A stretch of DNA of 64,000 nucleotides from DASWOJ01 sp964242415 (GCA_964242415.1 CAXTAT010000010.1:1-64000), one strand, 5' to 3'; shown: positions 17,655 through 26,604, counted from the stretch's first letter. Numbers and translations are program-made. The notes: a model not told the origin generated them from the sequence alone.

Positions 17655-19613
17655 ATGACCGGCCCTGATGCCACAGGCCCGGCAGGACGGGCGGCAACGC
17701 CGGTTTGCCTGGTGGGCCGGCATCCCCCGCATGTCGCCGCCCTGCTGCCCGGGCTGGGGCTGGCGCTGGCGGACGGCGCCACGTGCCGGTTGATGGCCGG
17801 CCCGGACGGTGCCCGGATGCCGCGCGATGCCCGCCCGCTGTTGCACTTCGTCATGGGGCCGTTGCAGACTCCGCGCTTCCTGCCCGACCCGCCCTGGCTG
17901 AGCGGGACGGTGGCCGGGGGCTGGTCAGCCGGAACGCCGACGCCGGGTTCGGCGGAGGTGGCGCTGTGGGCGGGGCCGGATGACCCGGCGCTGCTGCGGC
18001 GGGCCGCGGCCGGGGCGGCGATGATGGTCCGCCACCGCGTCGGCGGCACCGCATGGGCCGACCCGCCGGATGCGGTGCTGGCCCGGCCCGGGACTGGCCT
18101 TGCCGTGGTGCAGGCCTCCGGTGATCCCGGGCGGGACCTTGCGATGCTGGCCGCGGTGCTGGCGCGGCGCGCGGCGGGGGGGACCGTGGTCGTCGCACCG
18201 CCCGGCCGGCTTGCAGCAGCCGCGCGCGCCGCTGGGTGCCGGGTGCTGCATGGCCCGGCTGATCCTTGGCCGCTGCTCGACCTGGCCGACGAGGTGCATG
18301 TGGCCGGCAACGACGCGCTGGGCCTGCTGGGCCTGCTGGCTGGCCGCACCGTGCACGCCCATGCACCAGCCTGGTTCACCGGCTGGGGCGTGACGGAGGA
18401 CGGGCCTGCCGTGCCGCCCCGCGCCGCCACGCGCAGCCCGGCGCAGGTCGCCGCCGCCGGGTTGCTGACCGGCGCGGCCTACGGCGACCCCTTCACCGGG
18501 CAGCCGGCCAGCTTCGAGTCGGCGCTGGACATCGCGGCCGAATGGCGGCGGCTGTGCGACGCCAACCGCGGCATCGCCGGCTGCGTGGGAATGCAGTTCT
18601 GGAAACGCCAGCGGATCGGCGCCTTCCTGCACACCGGCGTTCGCGCGCCGCCGCAGGGCGCCCCCGCCCTGGCCGCCGCGCGCCGAACGGGCGGGGCGGT
18701 GGCCGCCTGGGCATCGCGGATGCCGGAGGGGCTTCGGGAGGCCGGCGCGCCGGTGCTGCAGGTGGAGGACGGTTTCCTGCGCTCCGTCGGCCTGGGCAGC
18801 GACTTCTTGCCGCCCTGCAGCATCATCGTCGATGGCACGGGCATCTACTACGACCCAAGCCGGCCGAGCGACCTGGAGACCATGCTCGCGACGATGAGTT
18901 TCGACCGGGCGCTGCTCGACCGGGCCGCAGCGGTGGTGGACCGGCTGGTCCGGACCGGTGTTACGAAATATAATGTTGGGGTTGCGCCGCTGCCACGCTT
19001 GCCCGCAGGACGGGTGATCCTGGTGCCGGGCCAGGTCGGGGACGACCTCTCGGTGCGGCTCGGCGGCGGGGCCGTGCGGGGCAACCTGGCGCTGCTGCAG
19101 GCAGTGCGGCAGGCCGCGCCGGACGCCCACATCCTTTATAAGCCGCACCCCGACGTGGACGCCGGCCACCGCAGCGGCGCCATTCCAGACGCGCAAGCCG
19201 TTGAATATGCTGACCAGCTCGTGCGCGGCGTGCCGATGGCCGCGCTGATCGCCGCCGTGCCGGAGGTTCACACCTTGACGTCGCTGACCGGGTTCGAGGC
19301 GCTGCTGCGCGGCCGGGCGGTCACCTGCTGGGGCCAGCCCTTCTATGCCGGGTGGGGGCTGACGCGGGACATGGCACCGTTGCTGCGCCGCAACAGAGAG
19401 TTGACCCTGCATGAACTAGCGGCGGGCGTGCTGCTGATGTATCCGCGTTACCTGGACCCGGTGACGGGCCTGCCCTGCCCGGCTGAGGTGCTGCTGGACC
19501 GGCTGGCCTGCCCGGGTCTCTGGCCGGTCAGCCCGCTGGTGCGGCTGCGGCGGGTGCAGGGAGCGGTGGCAGGCTGGATGGCCAAGATGACGCCAAAGAG
19601 GACAAAGCGATGA
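17655..19613 (+). CDS. kpsC: Capsule beta-Kdo transferase KpsC/LpsZ-like
   Basis: ATG 17655 (MTGPDATGPAGRAATP) gives 652 aa; the frame extends upstream but into the divergent promoter. Two related halves are visible, as in E. coli KpsC. The first (to about residue 260) ends with HAHAPAWFTGWGVTEDG. The second has GIYYDPSRPSDLETM, ILYKPHPDVDAG and TSLTGFEALLRG followed by QPFYAGWGLT, the family's most conserved motifs. KpsC adds Kdo residues to a lysophosphatidylglycerol-type lipid, starting the poly-Kdo linker of ABC-exported capsules on the inner face of the inner membrane. Its stop overlaps the start of kpsS (ATGA), so the two are translationally coupled. The acceptor lipid here may instead be the product of the neighbouring synthase set (inference). 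Confidence 0.9.
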   Translation: MTGPDATGPAGRAATPVCLVGRHPPHVAALLPGLGLALADGATCRLMAGPDGARMPRDARPLLHFVMGPLQTPRFLPDPPWLSGTVAGGWSAGTPTPGSAEVALWAGPDDPALLRRAAAGAAMMVRHRVGGTAWADPPDAVLARPGTGLAVVQASGDPGRDLAMLAAVLARRAAGGTVVVAPPGRLAAAARAAGCRVLHGPADPWPLLDLADEVHVAGNDALGLLGLLAGRTVHAHAPAWFTGWGVTEDGPAVPPRAATRSPAQVAAAGLLTGAAYGDPFTGQPASFESALDIAAEWRRLCDANRGIAGCVGMQFWKRQRIGAFLHTGVRAPPQGAPALAAARRTGGAVAAWASRMPEGLREAGAPVLQVEDGFLRSVGLGSDFLPPCSIIVDGTGIYYDPSRPSDLETMLATMSFDRALLDRAAAVVDRLVRTGVTKYNVGVAPLPRLPAGRVILVPGQVGDDLSVRLGGGAVRGNLALLQAVRQAAPDAHILYKPHPDVDAGHRSGAIPDAQAVEYADQLVRGVPMAALIAAVPEVHTLTSLTGFEALLRGRAVTCWGQPFYAGWGLTRDMAPLLRRNRELTLHELAAGVLLMYPRYLDPVTGLPCPAEVLLDRLACPGLWPVSPLVRLRRVQGAVAGWMAKMTPKRTKR

Positions 19614-20908
19614 TGCAAGCGTCCGCCCGGCAGTTCCTGTTTCTTCAAGGCCTGGCCGGCCCGTTCTTCCGCCACCTGGGCGATGCATTGGCGGCCCGCG
19701 GCCACGGCGTCCACCGCGTCAACTTCCACGGCGGCGACTGGCTGTTCTGGCGGCGGCCCGGCGCGGTCAACTACCGCGGCGGCCTGGCCGGCTGGCCCGC
19801 CTACCTGGAGGCGCTGCTGGAGCGCCGCGGCATCACCGACATCGTGCTGTTCGGCGACTGCCGGCCGCTGCACCAGGCCGCCCGCGCCCTGGCCGCGCAA
19901 CGGCTGGTGCAGGTGCATGTGTTCGAGGAGGGCTACATGCGCCCCGACTGGGTGACGCTGGAGGTCGGCGGCGTCAACGGCCTGTCCAGCCTGCCGCGCG
20001 ACCCGCGGTACTACCTGGACGCCGCCGCCGCCCTGCCGCCGCCGGCCGACGCGTCGCAGGGCGTGGCCACCAGCTTCAGCCGCCGGGCGCGGGAGGACTT
20101 GGCCTACAACCTGACCGCCATCGCGCTGCGCCCGCTGTTCCCGGGCTACCGCACCCACCGGCCCTGGCACGCGATGGTGGAGTATGCCGGCTGGCTGCGC
20201 CGCCTGGCCGGGAGCAAGGCGGCCCGGCGCCGGTCCAACGCCGTCCGCAGCCGGCTGGAGCGCACCGGGCGACCCTTCATGGTGTTCCCGCTGCAACTGG
20301 ACTGCGACTACCAGATCAGGATGCACTCGCCCTATCCCGGGATCGAGGCAGCGATCCGGGAAGTCCTGGCCTCGTTCGCGCGCCATGCCCCGGCAGGGCT
20401 GGACCTGATCGTGAAGGGGCACCCGTTGGACAACGGCCTGCGGGACTGGCGGGCGGTGACGGCGGAGATCGCGGCCGGACTGGGGCTGGATCGCCGCGTG
20501 ATGTTCATCGAGGACGGCAACATCGACCTGCTGGTGCGTGCGGCGCGCGGCGTCGTCACCGTCAACAGCACGACCGGAACGCTGTCCGCAGCGCGCGGCG
20601 TGCCGACGATCAGCCTGGGCCAGGCTGTGTACGACATCCCCGGCGTTACCCACCAGGATGGCCTGGACCGCTTCTGGGCCGATCCGGTCGCGCCTGACCC
20701 CCAGGTGTTCGACGCGCTGCGCCGGGTGCTGGTGCACCGCTGCATGATCCGCGGCGGGTTCTTCAGCGATGAAGGGTTGCGCCTGCTGGTCGATGCCGCC
20801 GTGGGCCGGCTGGAGGGTGCAACCCGGCCGGGGCTGCGGGCCATGGCATCCGGGGCGGCGCGGACGGCGCGGACGGCGGATGCGATGCTCGTTGCCGCGA
20901 AGGGATGA
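19610..20908 (+). CDS. kpsS: Capsule beta-Kdo transferase KpsS-like
   Basis: 432 aa, starting at the ATG of an ATGA overlap with kpsC. Family motifs are present: FLQGLAGPFFRHLGDAL at the N-terminus, FGDCRPLHQAA, VFEEGYMRPDWVTLE, PLQLDCDYQIRMHSPY, DLIVKGHPLDNG and VVTVNSTTGTLSAARGVP. KpsS works with KpsC to build the beta-linked Kdo linker between lipid and capsule polymer; it is a cytosolic, membrane-peripheral enzyme. Length and motif order are normal. Its own stop overlaps the SDR start (ATGA), so kpsC, kpsS and the SDR form one tightly coupled unit. This is the strongest evidence tying the SDR to capsule lipid chemistry. Confidence 0.9.
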   Translation: MMQASARQFLFLQGLAGPFFRHLGDALAARGHGVHRVNFHGGDWLFWRRPGAVNYRGGLAGWPAYLEALLERRGITDIVLFGDCRPLHQAARALAAQRLVQVHVFEEGYMRPDWVTLEVGGVNGLSSLPRDPRYYLDAAAALPPPADASQGVATSFSRRAREDLAYNLTAIALRPLFPGYRTHRPWHAMVEYAGWLRRLAGSKAARRRSNAVRSRLERTGRPFMVFPLQLDCDYQIRMHSPYPGIEAAIREVLASFARHAPAGLDLIVKGHPLDNGLRDWRAVTAEIAAGLGLDRRVMFIEDGNIDLLVRAARGVVTVNSTTGTLSAARGVPTISLGQAVYDIPGVTHQDGLDRFWADPVAPDPQVFDALRRVLVHRCMIRGGFFSDEGLRLLVDAAVGRLEGATRPGLRAMASGAARTARTADAMLVAAKG

Positions 20909-21693
20909 CGGCTGCGGCGCGTCCGTCCTCCATTGCCGTCACCGGCGCGTCGAGTGGGTTGGGTGCAGGACTGGCCGAAAGCTACGCCGCGCCAGGTGCG
21001 ACGCTGTGGCTTGCCGGGCGCGACATGACGCGGCTGGAGGGCGTGGCGGCCCGGTGCCGGGACCGGGGCGCGGCGGTGCATGCGCAGGCGGTGGACGTGA
21101 CCGATGCGGAGGCTGTCGCGGCCTGGCTGCTGGCGGCGGACGATGCGGCGCCGGTCGATCTGGTGCTGGCCTGCGCCGGGGTTTCGGCGGGGACGCACCC
21201 GGATGGCAGGCCGGAAGGCGTGGCGCTGGCGGGCATGCAGGTGCGCGCCAACCTGTTGGGGGCGATGCACACCGTGGAGCCGCTGCTGCCCCGGCTGCTG
21301 GCGCGTGGGCGCGGGCATGTGGCGGTGGTGTCCTCGGTGGCGGGGCTGCGTGGTTCGCCGTACTGCCCGGCCTACAGCGCCAGCAAGGCGGGAGTACGCG
21401 CCTATGGCGAGGGTTTGCGGGCGTTGCTGGGGCCGCGGGGCGTGGCGGTGAGCGTGGTGGTGCCGGGCTTCTTCGACACGCCGATGACGGACCGGTTCAA
21501 GGGGCCGAAGCCCGGGATGATGAGCCTGCCGCGCATGGTGGCGGCGGTGCGGCGCGGGCTGGACCGCCGGGCGGCGCGGATCGTGGCGCCGCGGATGCTG
21601 GCGGTGGAACTGGTGCTGGCCGACCTGATCCCGGCCTGGGCCGGGGACCGCATCCTGCGCGGCGTGCGGTTCCACATCGAGCCCGGCCGGTGA
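20905..21693 (+). CDS. Short-chain dehydrogenase/reductase (RkpH-like)
   Basis: 262 aa classical SDR starting in an ATGA overlap with kpsS. NAD(P) motif TGASSGLG at residues 13-20, catalytic Ser143/144, Tyr157 and Lys161 (YSASK), and CAGVS at 90-94. Arg39 in AGRD suggests NADPH preference. The C-terminal 40 residues (MLAVELVLADLIPAWAGDRIL) are hydrophobic, hinting at membrane association. In Sinorhizobium K-antigen loci RkpH is an SDR next to RkpG, and 3-ketosphinganine reductases belong to the same superfamily. I infer that it reduces the amino ketone made by the alpha-oxoamine synthase to an amino alcohol; this is context-based and unproven. Confidence 0.82.
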   Translation: MTAAARPSSIAVTGASSGLGAGLAESYAAPGATLWLAGRDMTRLEGVAARCRDRGAAVHAQAVDVTDAEAVAAWLLAADDAAPVDLVLACAGVSAGTHPDGRPEGVALAGMQVRANLLGAMHTVEPLLPRLLARGRGHVAVVSSVAGLRGSPYCPAYSASKAGVRAYGEGLRALLGPRGVAVSVVVPGFFDTPMTDRFKGPKPGMMSLPRMVAAVRRGLDRRAARIVAPRMLAVELVLADLIPAWAGDRILRGVRFHIEPGR

Positions 21694-21700
21694 ACGCTTC

Positions 21701-21853
21701 CTGCCCCCTCTCCCCCCGGGAGAGGGCTGGGGTGAGAGGGTCTTGCTGCGGAGCGGCGGACCGGGCGCGCCATCAGAGCCTGGTCTCGATTGGGCGGCGG
21801 CGTCCCAAGCCCCCCTCACCCCAGCCCTCTCCCGGAGGGAGAGGGGGCAGCGG
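21701..21853. repeat. Composite inverted-repeat element B (REPIN-like)
   Basis: Halves 21701-21745 and 21811-21853 are inverted copies (CCCTCTCC...GGGAGAGG...GGGGTGAG against CCCTCACCCC...CCCTCTCCCGGAGGGAGAGGG). It fills the gap between the SDR and the sulfatase-fold gene and reaches to within 13 bases of the chosen start of the latter. Confidence 0.85.
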
Positions 21854-21865
21854 CAGGCAGCGGCC

Positions 21866-23368
21866 TTGCTGACCCTGATTGGCGGCGTTGTGCTGTGCGC
21901 CTCGGCTTGGCTGTTCCTGCGTGCGGGCGTGGGCGCCAGGTTCGTGCAGGCCCCGCCCCTGGCCACGGCGCTGGACGCCCTGCCGATGGCCGCCGGCTTT
22001 GGCCTCATGCTGGCCGGCACCGCGCGCCCGGTGCTGTCCGGCGTGGTCCTGGGCGCCACCGCGCTGGGCCTGCGCCTGACCGACGAGGTGAAGCGCGAGG
22101 TGCTGCACGAACCCGTCAACTTCTCCGACCGGGCGGAGCTGCCGGAGGTCGTGCGTCATCCGCAGCTCTATCTGCCCTTCGCCGGCACCGGTCTCGTGCT
22201 GGCCGCCGCCGCGCTGCTGCTGCTGGTGGGCGGTGCGCTGACCTGGGCGGAGCCGCCGCTGTGGCGCCGGTCCTGGCCGGCTGCGGCGGCCGCGCTGCTG
22301 CTGGCGGGGATCGCCGCCCGTGCCGGCTTCGTGCTGCCGGCGCTGCGCCCCGCCGTGCACCGGCTGGCCACGGTGTATGGGCGCCTGCGGCCCAGCCGGG
22401 ACCCGGAGCAGGACGCGCGCCGACTGGGGCCGCTAGCCTCGCTGGTGGTGCACGCAACCCTGGCCGCGGCGGAGCGGCCCAGCCGGGTCGCGGCGGCGAA
22501 GGCCCGCCCGGCGCCGCTATGGCCCGCCTCCGCCGGACCCGTCGTGCTGGTGCAGGCCGAGTCCTTCATGGATGCCGCCCGGCTGCACCCCGCGCTGGCC
22601 GGCGCCCTGCCCCACTTCAACGCGCTGCGGCGGCAGGCCACCCTGCACGGCGCGCTGCAGGTGCCGTGCTGGGGCGCCAACACCGTCCGCACCGAGTTCG
22701 CCGTGCTGACCGGCGTGACCGAGCCGGCGGTGGGGCTGGACCGGTTCAACCCCTATGAGGCCTTCGCCCAGGGCGGGCTGCCCAGCATCGCCTGGGCGGC
22801 GAAGGCGGCAGGCTACACGACCGTGGTCGTCCACCCCTTCGATCCCGGGTTCTACAGCCGCCGCAAGGTGCTGCCCCGCCTGGGCTTCGACCATTTCGTC
22901 GGACCGGAGGCGTTCCCCCGCCAGCTCCAAGGCCATTACGCCAGCGACGCCGAGCTGTCCGGCGTGGCGGCGGACCTGGTGCGGACGCTGGGGCCGCGGG
23001 TGTTCGTCTTCATCATCACCATGGACGGGCACGGCCCCTGGACCGGCGCCGGCGCCGGCGCCCTGCCGCCGGAGCTGCGGGACGTGGCGGAGGCGGGACC
23101 GCTCGCGGGCTGGCTGGCCGCCATGCAGGGCACCGACCGGATGATCCCGGCGCTGACCGCGGTGCTGCAGGAGGCCGGCGAGGGCTGGCTCGGGCTGTAT
23201 GGCGACCACCAGCCCAGCCTGCCCGGCGCGCTCGCGGCGCTGCACATGCGGGACCGCCGCACCGACTACGTGATCTGGGGCGTCGGCCAGGCTGCGGGCG
23301 GGCGGCTGGACACCTCCGCCGACCAGCTTGGCGGCATCCTTGCCGGGGCGCTACAAGGGGCGGGTTGA
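21866..23368 (+). CDS. Membrane sulfatase/LTA-synthase-fold protein of the capsule cluster
   Basis: I choose TTG 21866 (LLTLIGGVVLCASAWLFLRA) because the frame upstream (to TTG 21743) is encoded by the repeat element; 500 aa. About four membrane helices fill residues 1-165. The periplasmic half has the alkaline-phosphatase/sulfatase pattern: VVLVQAESF with the metal-binding Glu, NTVRTEFAVLTGV, DHFVGPEAFP, FIITMDGHGPW and LYGDHQPSL. LTA-synthase-type relatives transfer phosphoglycerol or phosphoethanolamine to surface glycans. Here the residue after the metal Glu is Ser, where sulfatases have Cys or Ser and LTA synthases Thr. It sits between the SDR and a glycosyltransferase, so a role in decorating or transferring the capsular polymer is likely. 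The acting group is not predictable. Confidence 0.72.
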   Translation: MLTLIGGVVLCASAWLFLRAGVGARFVQAPPLATALDALPMAAGFGLMLAGTARPVLSGVVLGATALGLRLTDEVKREVLHEPVNFSDRAELPEVVRHPQLYLPFAGTGLVLAAAALLLLVGGALTWAEPPLWRRSWPAAAAALLLAGIAARAGFVLPALRPAVHRLATVYGRLRPSRDPEQDARRLGPLASLVVHATLAAAERPSRVAAAKARPAPLWPASAGPVVLVQAESFMDAARLHPALAGALPHFNALRRQATLHGALQVPCWGANTVRTEFAVLTGVTEPAVGLDRFNPYEAFAQGGLPSIAWAAKAAGYTTVVVHPFDPGFYSRRKVLPRLGFDHFVGPEAFPRQLQGHYASDAELSGVAADLVRTLGPRVFVFIITMDGHGPWTGAGAGALPPELRDVAEAGPLAGWLAAMQGTDRMIPALTAVLQEAGEGWLGLYGDHQPSLPGALAALHMRDRRTDYVIWGVGQAAGGRLDTSADQLGGILAGALQGAG

Positions 23369-24570
23369 CCCACCGCCTGATCCTCGACCTGTCCCGCACC
23401 CTGTCCCGTGCATCCCACGCCGTGCCGACCGGCATCGACCGGGTCGAGCTGGCCTATGCCGAGGGATTGCTGGCGCACTGCCCGGAGCGGCTGGAGTTCG
23501 CCGCCCTGCATCCTCTGGGACGGTTCGGGCGGCTGCCCATGCCGGAGGTCCGGCACTTCCTGGACGTGGCGGGCCGGCGGTGGCGGGACGGCGACGTGGG
23601 CGCGGACACCGTGCGCCGCGCCGCCCGCGCGTTGCTGGGCACGGCGTTCCTGCGCGGGCAGTTCGCGCCCGGCACGCCGCGCCAGGCGGGCCGCAGCACC
23701 TACTTGCTGATGTCGCACCACCACCTCGACCGCCCGGCGGTGATCGCCGACGTGATGCGGCGGTATGGCGCGTCGTTCGTCTGCATGGTGCACGACCTGA
23801 TCCCGATGGAGTTCCCGGAATACGCCCGCCCGGTCGAGCCGGCCCGGCACCAGCGCCGCATCGAGACCGTGGCGGCGCTGGCCGACGGCGTGCTGGTGAA
23901 CAGCGCCGCCACCGCCGGGTCGTTGCAGCCCTGGCTGGACCGCGCTGGCCGGGGAACGCCGGTGCTGGTGGCGCCGCTGGGCATCGACCCGCCGGCGGCC
24001 GTGGCGGCGGAACCGCCGGGCCACCCGTACTTCGTGTTCCTCGGCACCATCGAGCCGCGCAAGAACCACCTGCTGCCGCTGCACCTGTGGCGCCGCCTGG
24101 TGGAGCAGCACGGTCCCGACGCGCCGCACCTGGTGCTGGTCGGCCGCCGCGGCTGGGAGAACGAGCAGGTGGTAGACATGATCGAACGCTGCGCCGCCCT
24201 GCACGGCGTGGTGGAGGAGCGGACGGACCTGTCGGACCGGCAGACCGGGGCGTTGCTGCAGGGCGCCCGCGCGCTGCTGCTGCCGTCGTTCGCCGAGGGC
24301 TACGGCCTGCCCCTGGCCGAGGCCCTGGCCGCCGGAGTGCCTGCGCTCTGCAGCGACCTGCCGGCGTTGCGGGAGGTCGGCGGCGAAGTGGCGGAGTACT
24401 TGGACCCCCTGGACGGACTCGGGTGGATGGCGGCCATCACCGACTATGCCGCGCCGGGTAGTCCCCGGCGCGGGGCGCAGCAGGCGCGGCTGCTGGAGTG
24501 GCGGGCGCCGCGGTGGGATGATCACCTGGCTGGCGTGCTGGACTTCCTGGACCGGGTGGCGCCGCCGTAG
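23365..24570 (+). CDS. Glycosyltransferase family 4
   Basis: 401 aa. The start is a TTG overlapping the previous stop (TTGA) with AAGGGGCGGG just upstream. GT-B fold: N-terminal domain with VPTGIDRVELAYAEG and CMVHDLIPMEFPEYA; C-terminal UDP/GDP-sugar site with FLGTIEPRKNH, LVLVGRRGWENE and the donor-binding segment FAEGYGLPLAEALAAGVP, including the family's E-x7-E pair. The length is normal for GT4. Last gene of the kpsC-kpsS-SDR-sulfatase unit, so it should build part of the capsular repeat or linker in the cytoplasm. Donor and linkage cannot be read from sequence. Confidence 0.88.
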   Translation: MTHRLILDLSRTLSRASHAVPTGIDRVELAYAEGLLAHCPERLEFAALHPLGRFGRLPMPEVRHFLDVAGRRWRDGDVGADTVRRAARALLGTAFLRGQFAPGTPRQAGRSTYLLMSHHHLDRPAVIADVMRRYGASFVCMVHDLIPMEFPEYARPVEPARHQRRIETVAALADGVLVNSAATAGSLQPWLDRAGRGTPVLVAPLGIDPPAAVAAEPPGHPYFVFLGTIEPRKNHLLPLHLWRRLVEQHGPDAPHLVLVGRRGWENEQVVDMIERCAALHGVVEERTDLSDRQTGALLQGARALLLPSFAEGYGLPLAEALAAGVPALCSDLPALREVGGEVAEYLDPLDGLGWMAAITDYAAPGSPRRGAQQARLLEWRAPRWDDHLAGVLDFLDRVAPP

Positions 24571-24607
24571 CTGGCCCGGCAGTCCGCCAAGCCCCACCCT
24601 GCCGCCA

Positions 24608-25183
24608 TCAGGGCAGCGTGCAATTGTATGTCGTCAGGATCACCCAGGACAGCACCATCGGCTGCACGTCCACGATGGGGCAGGCCAGCCCAAAATCGCC
24701 ATTCGGATGCGCCCCCTGCGCCGCCGCCGAGAACCGCCCCACCGGATCGAATACCAGGTAGGCGTCGTTTTCCATGCCGGCAAACCCTCGGGTGCCCCAG
24801 GGCCGCCGCACCAGGCCGTCGGCCCCTGGCGGCTGGGTCCGCATCGGCCGGGCCACTACGGGATAGGAGGCCAGGAACCGGAGGAGGTTGCCCAGCCGTT
24901 CCTGCTGCATGGACTGCGCGCGGCTGAATGGCGGGGGACCAAGGGCGGCATAGGCCAGGATCACGACGCCATAGGACGCAGCCTGCCGCCACCGGCGGCG
25001 CAGCAGGCACCATGCCAGCGCACCAGCGAACACGATCCCCAGCAAAACCACCGCCAGGGCGCCGAGCAGCCAAGTCGCCGGCAATGGAAAGGCCTCGCCG
25101 ATCCCATAGCCACTCAGCCCCGCCGGCACGCCCACCGCCAGGGCGGCCGCCAGCAGCGGCCACCACAGGACGCGATCCCTCAA
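24608..25183 (-). CDS. Small membrane protein of unknown function
   Basis: I place the start at TTG 25183 (LRDRVLWWPLLAAALAVGV), overlapping the upstream stop as TTGA with GGGGG before it; 191 aa. An upstream TTG at 25225 is also in frame. Three hydrophobic segments (about 7-25, 32-60, 70-83) are followed by a soluble region with FASYPV-like and GFAGMENDAYLVFDPVGRF stretches and a final hydrophobic LSWVILTTYNC. Coupled to the DUF5984-like gene. I do not recognise the family. Confidence 0.6.
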   Translation of the reverse strand: MRDRVLWWPLLAAALAVGVPAGLSGYGIGEAFPLPATWLLGALAVVLLGIVFAGALAWCLLRRRWRQAASYGVVILAYAALGPPPFSRAQSMQQERLGNLLRFLASYPVVARPMRTQPPGADGLVRRPWGTRGFAGMENDAYLVFDPVGRFSAAAQGAHPNGDFGLACPIVDVQPMVLSWVILTTYNCTLP

Positions 25184-25950
25184 CCGGCCCCCAACCGGTC
25201 CAGGCTGCGGCGCACCAGATCCCAATCGGTTGGCCGCGAGGCGCGAAGGGCGGCGGCGGGCCAGGTCGCGCGCACCCTTTGATCATCCAGCAGGCCCGCG
25301 ACATCGAGAGTGCAATCCGTGCGTGTCCAGCCGTCGCGCTGGATGGCTGCGACCCGCTCCGCCATCGCGTCCAGCAAGGCCTGCCAGAACGCGGCGACAC
25401 CATCCCGTAACACGTCGAACGGCAGCGTCAGCCGCAGGCGCTGCACGGCCCAGACCGGGCCATCCTCGGTTCTATCCGGCGCGTCCCAGACCAGGTGGAT
25501 TTCGGTTTCGCCGCGCCAGAAGTACAACCCCGGCTTCGAGGACAAGTAGCTGAAGTCGAGGCAACGCTCCTGCCACCACCAACTTGCCTTATCAAAGGTA
25601 TCCAACGGATCAAGTTCCCAGCCGTTCGACGCCTGTGCGTAGGCGTCGGTGCCGTGCCAGGCCAAGAAGCGGGCTGACATGTCGCCCGGAACGACTTCGG
25701 CGACATGGGGCCATATCTCAAGGAAGCCCTCGAAAAGCCGGACGACCTGGTACGTCACCCAATGTTCCGGCGGGTCTCCCAAGGCGTATTCGAGCAGCCG
25801 GCCAGCCGGGGTCTCGATGCAGTAGGCGCCATCCGTCAGCGCGAACCAGCTTAGGAAGCGGTCGCCGGGCTTGCCCCACGGTTCGATGTCCGCCACCGGG
25901 CGCAGGGTGAAAGGGACCTGGAAAACTATTGCGCTGCGCCTCTCCGGCAT
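25180..25950 (-). CDS. DUF5984-like protein
   Basis: ATG 25950 (MPERRSAIVFQVPFTL) preceded by AAAGGCGG; 256 aa. The frame extends upstream but without a comparable site. The segment FLSWFALTDGAYCIETPAGRLLEY matches the hallmark of DUF5984 proteins (SWF.LTDG.Y.I), and the acidic, Trp-rich middle (ASWWWQERCLDFSYLSS, GLYFWRGETEIHLVWD) is typical too. No signal peptide or membrane helix. Proteins of this type are often found near toxin/immunity or contact-dependent genes, but nothing of that kind is adjacent. Function unknown. Confidence 0.65.
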   Translation of the reverse strand: MPERRSAIVFQVPFTLRPVADIEPWGKPGDRFLSWFALTDGAYCIETPAGRLLEYALGDPPEHWVTYQVVRLFEGFLEIWPHVAEVVPGDMSARFLAWHGTDAYAQASNGWELDPLDTFDKASWWWQERCLDFSYLSSKPGLYFWRGETEIHLVWDAPDRTEDGPVWAVQRLRLTLPFDVLRDGVAAFWQALLDAMAERVAAIQRDGWTRTDCTLDVAGLLDDQRVRATWPAAALRASRPTDWDLVRRSLDRLGAG

Positions 25951-26100
25951 TACGCCGCCTTTATGCGCCGTAGCCCAAACACGCATCAACCGTTGAGCGG
26001 GATCGGCGCATATTCTGGATGCCCCGCCGCACAGCGAATGTTCCGCGCCACCAGGCGCAGACCCACGCCGGGGCTGCATCCGTCAACAGGAGCGTCCTCC

Positions 26101-26604
26101 TTGCGTCACCACCAATCCAACGCTGCCCAGACTCTCACGCAGGCTCAGACCCTCACGCAGGCTTGGGGCGGCGTCCACCGCATCGGCTTGTCCGCCGATG
26201 CGGCGCTGCTGCAATTCGCCGATATCGCTCATGACACCCGGGTCGTGCTGATCGGGCCGGAAACCCTGGAGCTGCTCTGCGCCCTCGTCCGCCTCGACTG
26301 CGCCAGCGCCGCCGCCATCCGCCTGCTCGACCGCCCGAAGGCCGGGATGGCGGACCTGGCGATCCTTCCGGCCGTGGCGTCGGTGGACTGCGTCGATGCC
26401 GGGCTGGTGAAGGCCCGGCGCGTGCTGGCGCCGCTGGGCAGCGTCATCCTGCGCTTTGCGGGGCTGCCCTCCCCAAGCCTGGTCCGCCACGCCCGCAACG
26501 CCCTGCAGATGCATGGCTTCCAGGCAATCCATGCCCGCCAGCTTGGCCACCAGTGCCTGCTGACCGCCGAGCTTCCCCTGGTGGGATGCCTGGCGTGCGC
26601 CTGA
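26101..26604 (+). CDS. Hypothetical protein, possibly methyltransferase-derived
   Basis: TTG 26101 with AGGAG eight bases upstream gives 167 aa; the frame is open to 25963 but with poor context. It begins with a short tandem (QTLTQAQTLTQA) encoded by an 18-base direct repeat. The rest (VVLIGPETLELLCALVRLDC, then VKARRVLAPLGSVILRF, HARNALQMHGFQAI) has the strand/helix rhythm of the C-terminal half of class I SAM methyltransferases, but no GxGxG motif is present. Unrecognised. Confidence 0.5.
   Translation: MRHHQSNAAQTLTQAQTLTQAWGGVHRIGLSADAALLQFADIAHDTRVVLIGPETLELLCALVRLDCASAAAIRLLDRPKAGMADLAILPAVASVDCVDAGLVKARRVLAPLGSVILRFAGLPSPSLVRHARNALQMHGFQAIHARQLGHQCLLTAELPLVGCLACA

Noticed and set aside
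26142..26162. Short direct repeat in the 167-aa gene as a mobile-element target duplication
   Set aside because: No element lies between the copies; they are adjacent and in frame, so simple slippage explains them.
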